Shown piece after piece: positions 1 through 8,924 of a stretch of 64,000 nucleotides of DNA. The notes beneath the pieces are model-generated. The model made no database searches. It was not told the origin of the DNA and was given only the letters and a program-made list of their open reading frames with translations. The position numbers and the translations under genes were made by a program. Position 1 is the stretch's first letter. Each line of letters begins with the position of its first letter. Location: NCBI GenBank assembly GCA_963720075.1, contig CAVREG010000019.1, positions 1 to 64,000 of the forward strand, read 5' to 3'. The DNA is from PALSA-188 sp963720075 (GTDB lineage: Bacteria; Acidobacteriota; Terriglobia; Terriglobales; Acidobacteriaceae).

Positions 1-445
1 CGCGGGTTCATCTTCGACATGGACGGGACGCTGGTGCTCGGCGACCGGGTCAACCACGAGCTCGCAGCTGCCTGGCGCGATCGCGATGCTGGACTGGGCC
101 CGCTCGCGCGGGCGGCCGTACCTGGTGTTCACCAACGGGACCAACCGCACCCCCGCGGCCTTCGCCCGGGTGCTGCAGGGACGAGGGGCTGGACGTGCCC
201 GACAACCGGGTGATGACGCCGGCCTCGAGCGCGGTCGTAATGTTCGCGAAGCGCGGGTTCAAGCGGGTCATGGTGCTCGGGGTGTCCGGGCTCATCGAGC
301 CGCTGCGCGCAGGCAGGCATCGAGGTCGTGCTGACTGGAGCGTCCGGCGGACCCGGTCCGGCGCCAGCCGTGGACGCCGTCTTCGTCGGCTGGTTCCGCG
401 AGTTCACGATGGACCACCTGGAGGCCGCGTGCGCCGCCGGAAGGT
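1..445 (+). pseudogene. HAD-IIA (NagD-like) phosphatase fragment, frameshifted
   Basis: Partial at the window edge. Stitched across three frames it reads as a HAD subfamily IIA sugar-phosphate or nitrophenyl phosphatase. Motif I (FDMDGTL) is at bases 13-33 in frame 1, the PGAIAMLDWAR and FTNGTNRTP motif II region is at about 70-150 in a second frame, and the PDNRVMTPASSAV segment is at about 198-240. A last segment, AVDAVFVGWFREFT, is at about 366-410. At least three single-base frameshifts fall within 440 bases. Base composition is far more GC-rich than the rest of the window, and homology stops abruptly near base 440-450, just before the end of the convergent FemAB gene. It may be a chimeric or low-quality contig end, or a transferred remnant. 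Family call is firm; the biological reality of this location is doubtful. Confidence 0.6.
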
Positions 446-492
446 GCGTCCCTTTTCTTGCGACCCTCGGAATTTATCAGCAAGGGGGACCC

Positions 493-1788
493 TCAGCGCT
501 CAACGCTGTGGCCAGACAGCAAGACGTAGGTTCTTTGACTCCACATGCGCCGCACGAGACCTGCAAAAGCAGGAGACTCGATGAGCCTAGTTCCGCCAGC
601 TTGGGCGCAGATTCGTAGAAGTGGGTGATAGATACGATAGTAAGGCTGAGGTAGCAGAACCGCGCTTCCTCCGAAGCCAATCTTAAAAAAGGTCGTTCCA
701 CTGACGGACGGCCAGTCCACCGGTTCGCCTAGTTGCAACGTGCGCGCTACTCCATTCTCGATCTCAACAAAGTCGAAGAAACGATAGCCGTTACTCTTCG
801 ACCAGCGAATGATTTCCCAGTAGAGCATTTCATTGGGGAAGCTTTTGGCATGATCGCCCGCCCAGCCGACCTTCCACACCCGAACCGTCTCCCCAAATGG
901 AAACGTCAGGGCCGCCGAGATCACGCGCCCTTCCAATTCGGCGATGAACAGCCTGATGAAACCCGACGGTTGAAAGATTCGCCACAGGTGTTCGAAGAAA
1001 TCCTTCTGAGGTGGGGTCGGCGAAGTCCCCCGCCGCTTGCACAGCGCCCACATTAATTGGCGGAACGTTTCCACATCCGGCCCAGTGCCTTCGCGCACGG
1101 TCACTCCTTTCCGGGCGGCTCGCCTGAGATGGTGCCGGGTCGTCATCCGCATTCGGGCCATCAGGCTGTCCAAGCCCGCCGAAAGGTCTAGCAGGAGCGT
1201 CGCGGTCATCACTCCTCCGGGAGGAAGATGGTCAGGTTTTTGCCGGAATCCCAGACGAACCAGACCTGGCTCAAAAACCCTGCCATCATATGGGGGAACC
1301 ACGACAAGGTATGTGAGCTTCTCGCTGATTGCGGCGTGGTCAAGCTGTGCGAGTATGAAATCAGCCAGTTTCGGGTCGTCGGAGACCGTCACGGGACCAT
1401 GCGCGATGTACCCGATCCGTACCCAGCGGCCGAGGCTCCTCGTCGCCAGTTGCGCTCCGCCAACAATTTGGTTTCCGCTGCTGACGACGATGCGAAGAGT
1501 GCGCCAACCGTAGATTCCCTTTACCTCTCCCCACAGACTGGTTTGTTCATGGTGTCCTCCGGGACATTGAGCCAGGAAAGTATCCCAGTCTCTATCTTGG
1601 CATTGCCTAGAAATTCGTACGCTCAAACCCTCGACGGAGATAACCTTGCTTTTTACTGCGTCACTGTGCGAGGGTGCCAGGTCCCTGAATAGATCTTCCG
1701 TGTCCTCCGATTTGAAGTCCACTTCGGCCGCCCTCTGTTCCATCCAAACATACAGGGCGAGTGCGCCATTGCCCAAGAACTGGTTCAC
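493..1788 (-). CDS. FemAB-like / GNAT acyltransferase (XrtA-type EPS locus)
   Basis: A 431-residue protein of the FemAB/BioF2-like (Acetyltransf_6) fold. The N-terminal half (about residues 55-190) looks like the first GNAT-like lobe. The second lobe at about 205-345 carries the typical basic helix (RHHLRRAARKGVTV, about 218-231) and the LYWEIIRWSKSNGYRFFDF segment near its end. FemAB proteins transfer aminoacyl groups from aminoacyl-tRNA to amino groups of cell-wall precursors; relatives in exosortase-type EPS loci have no proven substrate. It reads away from the rest of the cluster. Start is uncertain: the listed GTG has no clear Shine-Dalgarno, and an in-frame ATG lies 45 bases further in (1743). 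Its stop lies about 45 bases from the apparent chimeric junction. Confidence 0.75.
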   Translation of the reverse strand: MNQFLGNGALALYVWMEQRAAEVDFKSEDTEDLFRDLAPSHSDAVKSKVISVEGLSVRISRQCQDRDWDTFLAQCPGGHHEQTSLWGEVKGIYGWRTLRIVVSSGNQIVGGAQLATRSLGRWVRIGYIAHGPVTVSDDPKLADFILAQLDHAAISEKLTYLVVVPPYDGRVFEPGLVRLGFRQKPDHLPPGGVMTATLLLDLSAGLDSLMARMRMTTRHHLRRAARKGVTVREGTGPDVETFRQLMWALCKRRGTSPTPPQKDFFEHLWRIFQPSGFIRLFIAELEGRVISAALTFPFGETVRVWKVGWAGDHAKSFPNEMLYWEIIRWSKSNGYRFFDFVEIENGVARTLQLGEPVDWPSVSGTTFFKIGFGGSAVLLPQPYYRIYHPLLRICAQAGGTRLIESPAFAGLVRRMWSQRTYVLLSGHSVER

Positions 1789-2181
1789 CCGCCATTTGGG
1801 CTAGTCGGCAGTCGAGACTCGCGGTTCGCATCTATTCCACGCATTTTCCCGGTTGCGCCCTGGGCCATGCATTCTTTACCCCTCTGGTGGACGCTGGGTT
1901 CACAGACGGTGCTGCAAACTCGCCATCGATCGTAAATCTTTCGATCGGTTCAGTAATGCTAGTATTACTGAGAATTCTGGTCATTTACGAGTTTCGAGAT
2001 ACGTGTTTAATACAAAGCAGAGATTCAAAGGTTAGGTTTGGGTATCTCGAAGACTTTCCGCAGCCGCGACGGGTCGCCTAGTTTACTTCAAAGAACGATA
2101 GTAACTTTGTTGCACCAAAAGCACCGTGAGCTCTCCCACCGGCCGATTAAAATACAATAGAGAGAACGAAAGAAAAATATT
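1789..2181. other. Intergenic region upstream of the UDP-sugar dehydrogenase
   Basis: No convincing gene. It separates the leftward FemAB gene from the rightward dehydrogenase, so it must hold both promoters. I see a perfect inverted repeat (listed separately) and an AT-rich TACAAT at 2153-2158 that could be a -10 box, but no well-spaced -35 box. The only potential Shine-Dalgarno before 2182 is a weak purine stretch. Confidence 0.5.
1951..1970. promoter_or_regulatory. Inverted repeat, possible operator
   Basis: CAGTAAT-6 nt-ATTACTG: 7-bp perfect arms around a 6-base centre, about 210 bases upstream of the dehydrogenase start. It has no T-run, so it looks more like a protein-binding dyad than a terminator. 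No regulator can be assigned from sequence. Confidence 0.3.
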
Positions 2182-3537
2182 ATGAGCGTTTCCTCCGCAT
2201 CCCTCGGCATTTTCTCGGAACTGAAAAGCAAAATTGACGCACATGAGGCGCAAGTTGCCATCATTGGAATGGGCTATGTCGGACTGCCTTTGGCGCTGCT
2301 CTATAGTGAACAGAAGTTTCCTGTCACCGGTTTTGACATTGATGCGCGAAAGGTTTCCACACTCACCGACGGCGGCACTTATATTGTCAGAATTCCCGCG
2401 ACGGAGATCCAGGAAGCGCGGGCAAGAGGCTTCAAAGCTACCTCGGACTACTCCATGCTCTCGAACATGGACGCTATTATCATTTGCGTTCCTACGCCTT
2501 TGAACGAATATCATGAGCCCGATCTTAGCTTCATTGAGGAAACTGCCAAATCAATTGCGCCGTATCTGCGCCCCGGACATTTAGTGATTCTCGAAAGCAC
2601 GACGTATCCTGGAACGACAGAAGAGATTTTGATACCGATCCTTGAAAAAGGAAATAAACAAGGCTTAAAAGCTTCTCGCGTAGAGTCCAATGGCAAAAAG
2701 TTTTATGTTGCCTTTTCTCCGGAGCGCGAAGATCCGGGGAACGATAGTGTAGCGCGTCGAGATATCCCCAAGGTAGTCGGAGGCCTTGATCCCGAATCGT
2801 CAGAGCTTGCGGGAGCTTTGTATGGCGCGATTTTCAATCGCGTGGTACCTGTTTCGTCGCCAGCGGTAGCGGAAATGACGAAGCTTCTCGAAAATATTTA
2901 TCGATGCGTTAACATTGCTCTCGTCAACGAATTGAAATTGCTTTCCCTTCGTATGGGAATTGATATCTGGGAAGTTATTGCAGCGGCCTCCACTAAGCCA
3001 TTCGGATTCCATCCTTTTTATCCTGGCCCCGGGCTCGGTGGACACTGTATTCCGGTTGATCCGTTCTACCTTTCATGGAAGGCCAAGGAATGGGATTTCC
3101 GGACCCGCTTTATTGAGCTGGCGGGCGAGATCAACACCGCGATGCCTTATCATGTGCTGGATTCTGTCGTAAAGGCCCTGAATCGACAGAAGAAAGCATT
3201 AAATGGCGCCCGCGTTCTGGTCCTTGGCATGGCCTATAAGAAGGACATTGACGATCTTCGAGAATCGCCGTCCCTTACGATTATTGAGCTCTTACAAAAG
3301 CAGGGAGCTCAAGTCAGTTATAACGATCCTTATTTTCCGACGGTTGGCAAAGGACGTCATTACGATCTGCAGATGACGTGTACGCCGCTCGATAATCTCG
3401 GCCAATACGACTGTGTTCTCATAGTAACGGACCATTCCGACTACGACTATGCGCGTATTGTGCAAGAATCGCAGCTCGTGGTGGACACCAGAAATGCCAC
3501 TCGCGGAATCAAAAACTCAAAAATTGTGCACTGTTAG
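2182..3537 (+). CDS. wbpA: UDP-N-acetylhexosamine 6-dehydrogenase (WbpA/WecC-type)
   Basis: A 451-residue nucleotide-sugar dehydrogenase that oxidises C6 of a UDP-HexNAc to the uronic acid with two NAD+. The N-terminal Rossmann motif GMGYVGLP is at about residues 29-36, followed by CVPTPL. The conserved K-L-x-E-N helix is in the middle, the catalytic cysteine is Cys289 in GGHCIPVDP, and the C-terminal UDP-binding domain has GMAYKKDIDDLRESP. That last motif and the FSPEREDPG segment fit the UDP-GlcNAc/ManNAc branch rather than UDP-glucose or GDP-mannose enzymes. Together with the WbpB/D/E-like genes at 13.7-16.7 kb and the epimerase at 58.3 kb it supplies the first step towards a diacetamido-uronic acid. 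It stands alone, 10 kb from its pathway partners, and ends at a hairpin terminator inside the convergent gene. The symbol is by analogy with Pseudomonas. Confidence 0.88.
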   Translation: MSVSSASLGIFSELKSKIDAHEAQVAIIGMGYVGLPLALLYSEQKFPVTGFDIDARKVSTLTDGGTYIVRIPATEIQEARARGFKATSDYSMLSNMDAIIICVPTPLNEYHEPDLSFIEETAKSIAPYLRPGHLVILESTTYPGTTEEILIPILEKGNKQGLKASRVESNGKKFYVAFSPEREDPGNDSVARRDIPKVVGGLDPESSELAGALYGAIFNRVVPVSSPAVAEMTKLLENIYRCVNIALVNELKLLSLRMGIDIWEVIAAASTKPFGFHPFYPGPGLGGHCIPVDPFYLSWKAKEWDFRTRFIELAGEINTAMPYHVLDSVVKALNRQKKALNGARVLVLGMAYKKDIDDLRESPSLTIIELLQKQGAQVSYNDPYFPTVGKGRHYDLQMTCTPLDNLGQYDCVLIVTDHSDYDYARIVQESQLVVDTRNATRGIKNSKIVHC

Positions 3538-3569
3538 AGATCTTCGGGAACTATCGAAAATTTAAATCT

Positions 3570-4634
3570 CTAGACCTGCCCATTGGCTATTGCGCGGCGG
3601 GAAAAGCCCGGCGGTGCTGGTTGGACGGGCTTTTTGTTGTGTTCTGAGGCTACCTTTTGCGCTTCCAGTATTTCGTCTGTGGTCAACAAGCCGGCCATCT
3701 GTCTTTTCTCTGCACCGATTGAATTTTGCATTTCGAGAACATTTTTTTCACAAACCAGATACCACACATACGCCGCCAAAGGATCTCTCTCAGCTCCTTT
3801 GCCTTCTGCGTACATCCTCGCCAGCGACATCTGCGCCACTGGCATGCCCTGCTCCGCTGCCATGCGAGATGAAGCGAAACTCGAGCCTTTTTCGGAATTG
3901 CCTCCATCCAATCCCATCGGAGTCTTTGCACCAGAGTGATTCAGGGTCAAAAATAGCAGCTCGATTCGGCTGGAAACACCTAGCTTATCGAATACCCGGA
4001 ACAAATAATTCTTTACTGTGTGCTGACTCAAACCCAAGCGGGCTGCGATCTCCCGGTTACTGAGCCCTTCCGCCAGGCTTGATACCACATCCAATTCCCG
4101 CTTAGAAAGCAGACTGAGCCCATTTGCGTCACCCGTGCGCAGCGTCGGAGATGCGGTGAGAGCTTCCAACGCTATGGCCATCTGCTCTGGATTAGCCCAA
4201 ATCTCGCCTGCATGAACTCTTCGAACACATTCCGATAAAGTTTCAAGGGATGCGTCACGGCTAAACAAACCCTTCGCCCCGGCACGAAATGCCCCAAGAA
4301 TTATTTCTGGTTTTGATGAATCAAGGAGAATTACGCCTCGGAGTTTAGGCCGGAGCAATCGTATTTTCCGCAACGCTTCCGGACCGCCCAGCGGGTCTTC
4401 GGCCAGCCGCGAAGCGATAACTGCGATATCTACTTTGTAGTGAAGAGCTGTTTCGATAAGAGTGGTCGAATCGGACGAGTGACTGAAAACTTCCAGCGCC
4501 GGGTTGCGCTTTAGCGCGCTGACAAGGAGCTCAGTGTGGATTCGCGTTCCATCCGCGACCAGAACCCGAATTCCTTGTTCCCGAACCCGACCGGTTTGCA
4601 TAAATCCTCCAGAGGCGACAGAAGTTTCTGGCAA
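3570..4634 (-). CDS. LuxR-type regulator: pseudo-receiver, HTH and Sel1-like tail
   Basis: A 354-residue regulator. Residues about 20-140 resemble a response-regulator receiver, but the phosphoacceptor position is not Asp: the beta-3 strand reads DIAVIASRL where families have VLLDxxMP. Residues about 170-235 are a clear NarL/LuxR HTH (LSKRELDVVSSLAEGLSNREIAARLGL, then HTVKNYLFRVFDKLGV). A Sel1/TPR-like repeat follows (AAEQGMPVAQMSLARMYAEG) and then a basic tail. This suggests DNA binding without classical phosphorylation, perhaps with control through the Sel1 tail (inference). An in-frame ATG at codon 12 is an alternative start. It faces the NtrC-like regulator across a 626-base gap, so the two probably share a control region for the EPS locus. 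A dyad sits just upstream of its start. Confidence 0.72.
   Translation of the reverse strand: MPETSVASGGFMQTGRVREQGIRVLVADGTRIHTELLVSALKRNPALEVFSHSSDSTTLIETALHYKVDIAVIASRLAEDPLGGPEALRKIRLLRPKLRGVILLDSSKPEIILGAFRAGAKGLFSRDASLETLSECVRRVHAGEIWANPEQMAIALEALTASPTLRTGDANGLSLLSKRELDVVSSLAEGLSNREIAARLGLSQHTVKNYLFRVFDKLGVSSRIELLFLTLNHSGAKTPMGLDGGNSEKGSSFASSRMAAEQGMPVAQMSLARMYAEGKGAERDPLAAYVWYLVCEKNVLEMQNSIGAEKRQMAGLLTTDEILEAQKVASEHNKKPVQPAPPGFSRRAIANGQV
3602..3637 (+). terminator. Rho-independent terminator, inside the convergent coding sequence
   Basis: AAAAGCCCG (3602-3610) pairs with CGGGCTTTT (3626-3634) across a 15-base loop and is followed by TTTTTG. It lies 65 bases past the dehydrogenase stop. 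The A-rich 5' arm makes it potentially bidirectional. It is embedded in the last 25 codons of the opposing LuxR gene. Confidence 0.65.
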
Positions 4635-5260
4635 ATTAGTCCATCATTAATCGCGATAGTTCAGAGATTCAGAACTAACAATCTAGTGAAGTCTTAATCC
4701 TTGGAGGAGGAATGGTACCGAAAAACACAGAAGTACAGTGCTGATTGTACAGTAGTGCAAAGTATGGCGCAATCTGCCAATTGAAGCTACCCTCCGATTG
4801 GAAGGTGGCTCGGAAATAAGACAGGACGTCAGCACCTAGCCCGAAGACCACGGTGCTTTACCAAGATAACAAACAACGCAAATACAATTACTTAGACCGT
4901 TTTATTGAAGGTCATATTGATATATTATAAATCACCCAAATCCCTGACTTGTTGAGCAATTGTTCTCTAGCCCATAAGTCTCCCATACTTGCCAGCCTAA
5001 CCACTCGTAACCGGAGTCAGTTACCGTCGAGAACGTGTACCTCTTGCAGGAGATTGCACGTGTGATAGTGTGACTGCTGTTGTTGGGCTTTCCCCAAGCC
5101 TAGGTTGTGGTTCCCCCCTCGATCGGGCGCAGCTTGCTGCGTACAATTTCGCGCCGTTCACCCACGGTCGAATTGTGAATTGTGACTGACGGGGCGAAGC
5201 TACGACTGGATACAAATCCCTCCAAGAATTTTCTTTTTCCTGCCCCTCTCAAGAATTCCC
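4635..5260. other. Divergent regulatory gap between the two EPS regulators
   Basis: No supported gene in 626 bases. Contents I can point to: the dyad at 4657-4677; a purine block GGAGGAGGA directly before an ATG at 4712 that opens only a 10-codon ORF; a direct repeat GTACAGT at 4733-4739 and 4747-4753; and an AT-rich stretch around 4895-4935 that could hold a promoter. I see no good sigma-54 -24/-12 element (GG-N10-GC with flanks). Confidence 0.45.
4657..4677. promoter_or_regulatory. Dyad upstream of the LuxR-type gene
   Basis: TAGTTC-9 nt-GAACTA, perfect 6-bp arms, centred about 33 bases upstream of the ATG at 4634. Size and position fit an operator for a dimeric regulator, for instance autoregulation. 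Binding is inferred only. Confidence 0.35.
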
Positions 5261-6760
5261 ATGCTGCCTGACACGACGACAAAGCCATTAGTTTTACTTG
5301 TGAGCAGAGATCCTTCTGCTCTGTTCCCGCGATGGAACCGAGAAGAAAATCTGTGGCGAGTAGAGCTCGCGGATAGCGGGTGGCAGGCCCTCGAGAGAGT
5401 GCAATCCAGTGATATCCCCGACATTATCCTGCTGGACCTCGGAGAGAACGCGGCGGATGGCTTGCACACGTTACGCTGGCTGCGCCGCATTCGTCCGGAT
5501 ATTCCCGTGGTTTTGTTATCGCGATCTGAAGACATGCTGCAAAGAACGGAAGCGATTCGACTGGGAGCGAAAGATTACCTGGTAAAACCGATTCAGGAAG
5601 TCCATTTGCAGGCGATCATCGGAAGGCATACGGATCAAATGCAAGACGGCACTGAGTTTGCGGTCTCCAGCGAAAACATAGAACAAGTTGCAGACGATAT
5701 GATGTTCGTCTCAGCTAGTCCGACCATGCGAGAATTGCGGGCGCAGGCAGATCTACTGGCGCAGATAGATGCTCCGTTGCTGATCGTTGGACAAAGTGAC
5801 AGCGGGAAACAAATTGCGGCCCGGCTAATTCACAAACTCTCAGTTCGGTCCGGATTCCAGTTCCTCAAAGTGAACTGTTCCGCGCTACCGGCAGATCTTT
5901 TGGAAAGCGAGCTTTTTGGAAAGGACCGGGCCGTAGTCGCCGGCCGGCCCAGTCCACTTCCTGGGAAACTGGATCTTTGCCAGGGAGGCACGGTTTATTT
6001 CGACGAGGTTGTAGCTTTGCCGCTTCGTTTGCAGGAAAAGCTCGTTCGCCTGCTTCAGGACAAAACATTTTCGCGGGTTGGCGGCGACACCAGGGTCGAA
6101 TCAGACTTCCGTATTATTGCTGCGACCCAGTCAAACATTGAAGAGGCTCTTGCGGAGGGAAAACTTCGGGAAGACCTCTACTTCCGCCTGAGCGCATTCA
6201 CCGTATATGTTCCGCCGTTAAAGCAGCGCAGAGAAGATATATCTCTGCTACTGGCCCAGTTCATGAATCAGCTATCTCGCCACTACGATCTTCCGCCGAG
6301 GACTTTTTCGCCGGTCGTACTGAATGCCTGCCGGCGCTACTCTTGGCCGGGGAATCTGAAGGAGCTCGAAAATTTCGCAAAGCGATTTCTGGTGGTGGGC
6401 GACGAGGAGCTTGCATTAACTGAGTTGGAGCGTAAATCGGCAATTGCGTCTGAATTGCCGCCCGTTCCTGTTAAGCTTGAACTTATATCCGGACCCTCCA
6501 GACCGTCACCCGAAGCCATGGAAAACAGCTTTGGATTAAAGTCGCTGGTGCAAAGTGTCAAGGGCGAGGCGGAAAGAAATGCGATTGTGATTGCGTTGGA
6601 ACAGACGCACTGGAATCGCAAAGCGGCATCCAGAGTTTTACAGGTAAGCTACCGCACCTTGCTGTACAAAATTCAGCACTATCATCTGACTCCGCCATCG
6701 GACCTTCTTTCATCAGTTTTTGCGGGTCAGGGGATTAAGAGTAACGGACGAGGACGTTGA
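5261..6760 (+). CDS. NtrC-family response regulator lacking GAFTGA (PrsR-like)
   Basis: A 499-residue three-domain protein: receiver (1-120, phosphoacceptor Asp59, Lys in YLVKP), AAA+ domain (about 145-390) and Fis-type HTH (about 445-485, RKAASRVLQVSYRTLLYKIQ). It resembles the PEP-CTERM/exosortase-locus PrsR group. Walker A is GQSDSGK (177-183), Walker B is in GGTVYFDEV, and the arginine-finger region REDLYFRL is intact. The sigma-54-contacting loop is not: where GAFTGA belongs, residues 224-229 read AVVAGR after ELFGKDR. NtrC homologues without GAFTGA are known to act with sigma-70 or by other means, so this one probably does not open sigma-54 promoters (inference). It is the first gene of the export operon; the next ORF overlaps or abuts its stop. 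Confidence 0.82.
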   Translation: MLPDTTTKPLVLLVSRDPSALFPRWNREENLWRVELADSGWQALERVQSSDIPDIILLDLGENAADGLHTLRWLRRIRPDIPVVLLSRSEDMLQRTEAIRLGAKDYLVKPIQEVHLQAIIGRHTDQMQDGTEFAVSSENIEQVADDMMFVSASPTMRELRAQADLLAQIDAPLLIVGQSDSGKQIAARLIHKLSVRSGFQFLKVNCSALPADLLESELFGKDRAVVAGRPSPLPGKLDLCQGGTVYFDEVVALPLRLQEKLVRLLQDKTFSRVGGDTRVESDFRIIAATQSNIEEALAEGKLREDLYFRLSAFTVYVPPLKQRREDISLLLAQFMNQLSRHYDLPPRTFSPVVLNACRRYSWPGNLKELENFAKRFLVVGDEELALTELERKSAIASELPPVPVKLELISGPSRPSPEAMENSFGLKSLVQSVKGEAERNAIVIALEQTHWNRKAASRVLQVSYRTLLYKIQHYHLTPPSDLLSSVFAGQGIKSNGRGR

Positions 6761-6768
6761 TCATCCCT

Positions 6769-7464
6769 ATGAAAGATACTGCGCAGTTGCAACCTGGCAA
6801 CAGAGCTACGAAGGTACGACGTTTTCGGCGCTTCAAACGAATGACGTTATTGCCGATAGTGATCGCGCTTACCTGTTGGCTTCCTGCACAATCCGGAGCG
6901 CCGGTGCAAAATAGCGGGGGAGGCGGAAGTAGAACCGCCGCGCAAGGGCTGACCGCCACAGGCGCAAAACCGCACGACGATGCTTACATCATTGGCGTTG
7001 ATGATCTGCTGGCGATAAATGTTTGGAAGGAACCAGACATTTCGCGATCGGTGCCAGTGCGCTCGGATGGAAAGATATCGTTGCCGCTAATGGGCGAACT
7101 GCAAGCTTCGGGAGAAACGCCCCATCAGCTTGAAGTCGCAATCACGGAGAAACTCAAGAACTACATTTCAGAACCGGAAGTGACTGTAATAGTCCAGGAA
7201 ATCCGCAGCCAGAAATTCAATATTCTGGGGCAGGTGCAACGCCCTGGTTCGTACCCTCTTACGAATTCCACCACCGTGCTGGATGCAATCGCGATCGCCG
7301 GCGGATTTAAAGACTTTGCAAAACAGAAGAATATTTACGTGCTGCGGCAGACGCCCGATGGCAAAGAGACGCGACTTTCCTTTAATTACAAGAGCGTTAT
7401 TAAGGGGAAAGATCCCGCACAAAATATCAGACTCCAACCGCGCGATACGATAGTGATTCCGTAA
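6769..7464 (+). CDS. Polysaccharide export protein (Wza-type, periplasmic/outer membrane)
   Basis: About 231 residues with a basic N-terminus and hydrophobic signal segment (MTLLPIVIALTCWLPAQ). The poly-export domain follows (DAYIIGVDDLLAINVWKEPDISRSVPVRSDGKI is its start, about residues 70-100), then SLBB-like segments (FNILGQVQRPGSYPL; LDAIAIAGGF). Family members form the outer-membrane exit port for EPS. It is shorter than E. coli Wza, as usual in exosortase-type loci. I prefer ATG 6769 over the TTG at 6757, which lies in the preceding stop region. The TAA overlaps the next ATG by one base (TAATG), implying translational coupling to the barrel protein. Confidence 0.85.
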   Translation: MKDTAQLQPGNRATKVRRFRRFKRMTLLPIVIALTCWLPAQSGAPVQNSGGGGSRTAAQGLTATGAKPHDDAYIIGVDDLLAINVWKEPDISRSVPVRSDGKISLPLMGELQASGETPHQLEVAITEKLKNYISEPEVTVIVQEIRSQKFNILGQVQRPGSYPLTNSTTVLDAIAIAGGFKDFAKQKNIYVLRQTPDGKETRLSFNYKSVIKGKDPAQNIRLQPRDTIVIP

Positions 7465-8914
7465 TGCAGGCAACCAGTTATCGCGCATCCGTGTTGAATT
7501 CGAGTCTTCTTATTTTCGTCCTGTGCATTGCGATCGGTGGATGTCTGGCACAGACTGATTCCGGGATCCAACCGCCTGCGAGTGCTCCTGCGAGCACTGC
7601 TTCTGAACCGTCGCAAGCGAATAATGCAAGCGATGCCGCGCAGTCCACTAACACAGACGGCTATGACGACGCCTTCTATCGTCGGCGGTATGGGATCTTC
7701 GCTGGCCTTTACATCCGAGAGTGAACGCTCAAACTATCTGCGCGGCGGAGCGTCTGGAACGGTCGCATATCAGGACAATGTGTTTTCTGAAGTTGGAAAT
7801 GTTGGTAGCGACGTGAGCTACACGCTGGGTCCATTCATCACCCTCGACCTGACAAGGCCTCGTTACCGGTTGGACTTTAGTTACAGCCCAGGATTCACCT
7901 TCTATCAGCGACATTCATCTCTCGATCAAACGAGTCAAGCTCTCGGACTTAATTTCTCGTTGCGCTTAAGTCCACATGTGACCTTTACTGCGCAAGATAG
8001 TTTTGTTAAAACCTCCGCTTTCCTAGGGCCGCTCGCATTTAATGGAATTGACACCTTGCCGAATCCCCTGCAGTCTCCCAATCTCACACTGATCGCCCCG
8101 GTTGCTGACACTCTGATTAATACCGCAAACGTCGGTATCAGTTATCAGTTTGGACTGAATGACATGGTGGGAGCAACGGGAAATTATTCCATGCTGAATT
8201 ATCTCAACCGGAATCAAGTGCCTGGCCTCTTCGATTCGACTGGCGAGGGTGCCGGAGCCTATTACAATCACAGATTCGAGAATCGGAATTACCTCGGCGT
8301 GAACTACCAGTTTCAGAGATTTGTCACTGATACCAGCTCGCTTCAATTTGGAACTGGCCAACTCGAAACACGAACGAATAGTATATACGGCACCTATACT
8401 CTTTATATAAAACCGACATTTTCTCTTACCGCCTTCGGGGGTCCTCAATATTCAGATACTTTCGGAGGTACCCTCGTTCCACAGAAAATGTGGTCTCCCT
8501 CCGGAGGAGGCAGCTTGGCGTGGCAGGGGCAGGAAACGAGTTTCGCCGCCAGCTTTTCGCGCAGAATCACCGATGGCGGGGGATTGCCAGGAGCTGTTCG
8601 CGCCAATATAGCCGACGCTTCCGTTTCGAGCTCAACTCACTAAAACACTTATCGGTTCTGCGTCTGCTGATTATGCGACGAATGCGGTTCTGGATTCGAC
8701 AGTCTTGAGCGGATTTGAGGGTGGACTCGATGGCCATTCGCTGTCCGAAAGTGCGTCGGTCGTGCGCACGTTTGGAGAACACTGGAGCGGATCCATTGAA
8801 TATCTTCATCTGCACCAGAGCTACGCAAATATTTCGACGTTCAATATAGCCCCGAACCAGAATCGCGCCTCGATTTCAGTTTCGTATCATTTCGAACGAC
8901 CACTGGGAAGGTAA
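7464..8914 (+). pseudogene. Outer-membrane beta-barrel protein of the EPS locus, two frameshifts
   Basis: Three ORFs join into one protein of about 480 residues. The N-terminus (from 7464) has a signal segment ending in CLAQ and an Ala/Ser/Pro-rich linker. The barrel part runs in a second frame from about 7690 (LAFTSESERSNYLRGG). A third frame from about 8625 reads AQLTKTLIGSASADYATNAV and ends in SISVSYHFERPLGR, a typical barrel C-terminus with a terminal amphipathic strand. Alternating aromatic/polar strands (YSPGFTFYQRHSS, YNHRFENRNYLGVNYQFQRF) support an outer-membrane porin-like fold, as in EpsL-like partners of the export protein. Frame changes lie near 7640-7690 and 8615-8630. Both neighbouring frames stay open over hundreds of bases, so this is more likely sequence error than decay. 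Confidence 0.7.
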
Positions 8915-8924
8915 GAAGAGGATT

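Noticed and set aside
1037..1692. Open frames of about 155 codons on the + strand
   Set aside because: Antisense to the FemAB gene with no recognisable domain.
4712..4744. A possible 10-codon leader peptide behind GGAGGAGGA
   Set aside because: The purine run abuts the ATG too closely, the peptide has no attenuator-type residues, and no hairpin pair follows.
4635..5260. Sigma-54 promoter for the EPS operon
   Set aside because: No GG-N10-GC site with reasonable flanks found by eye; consistent with the missing GAFTGA loop.
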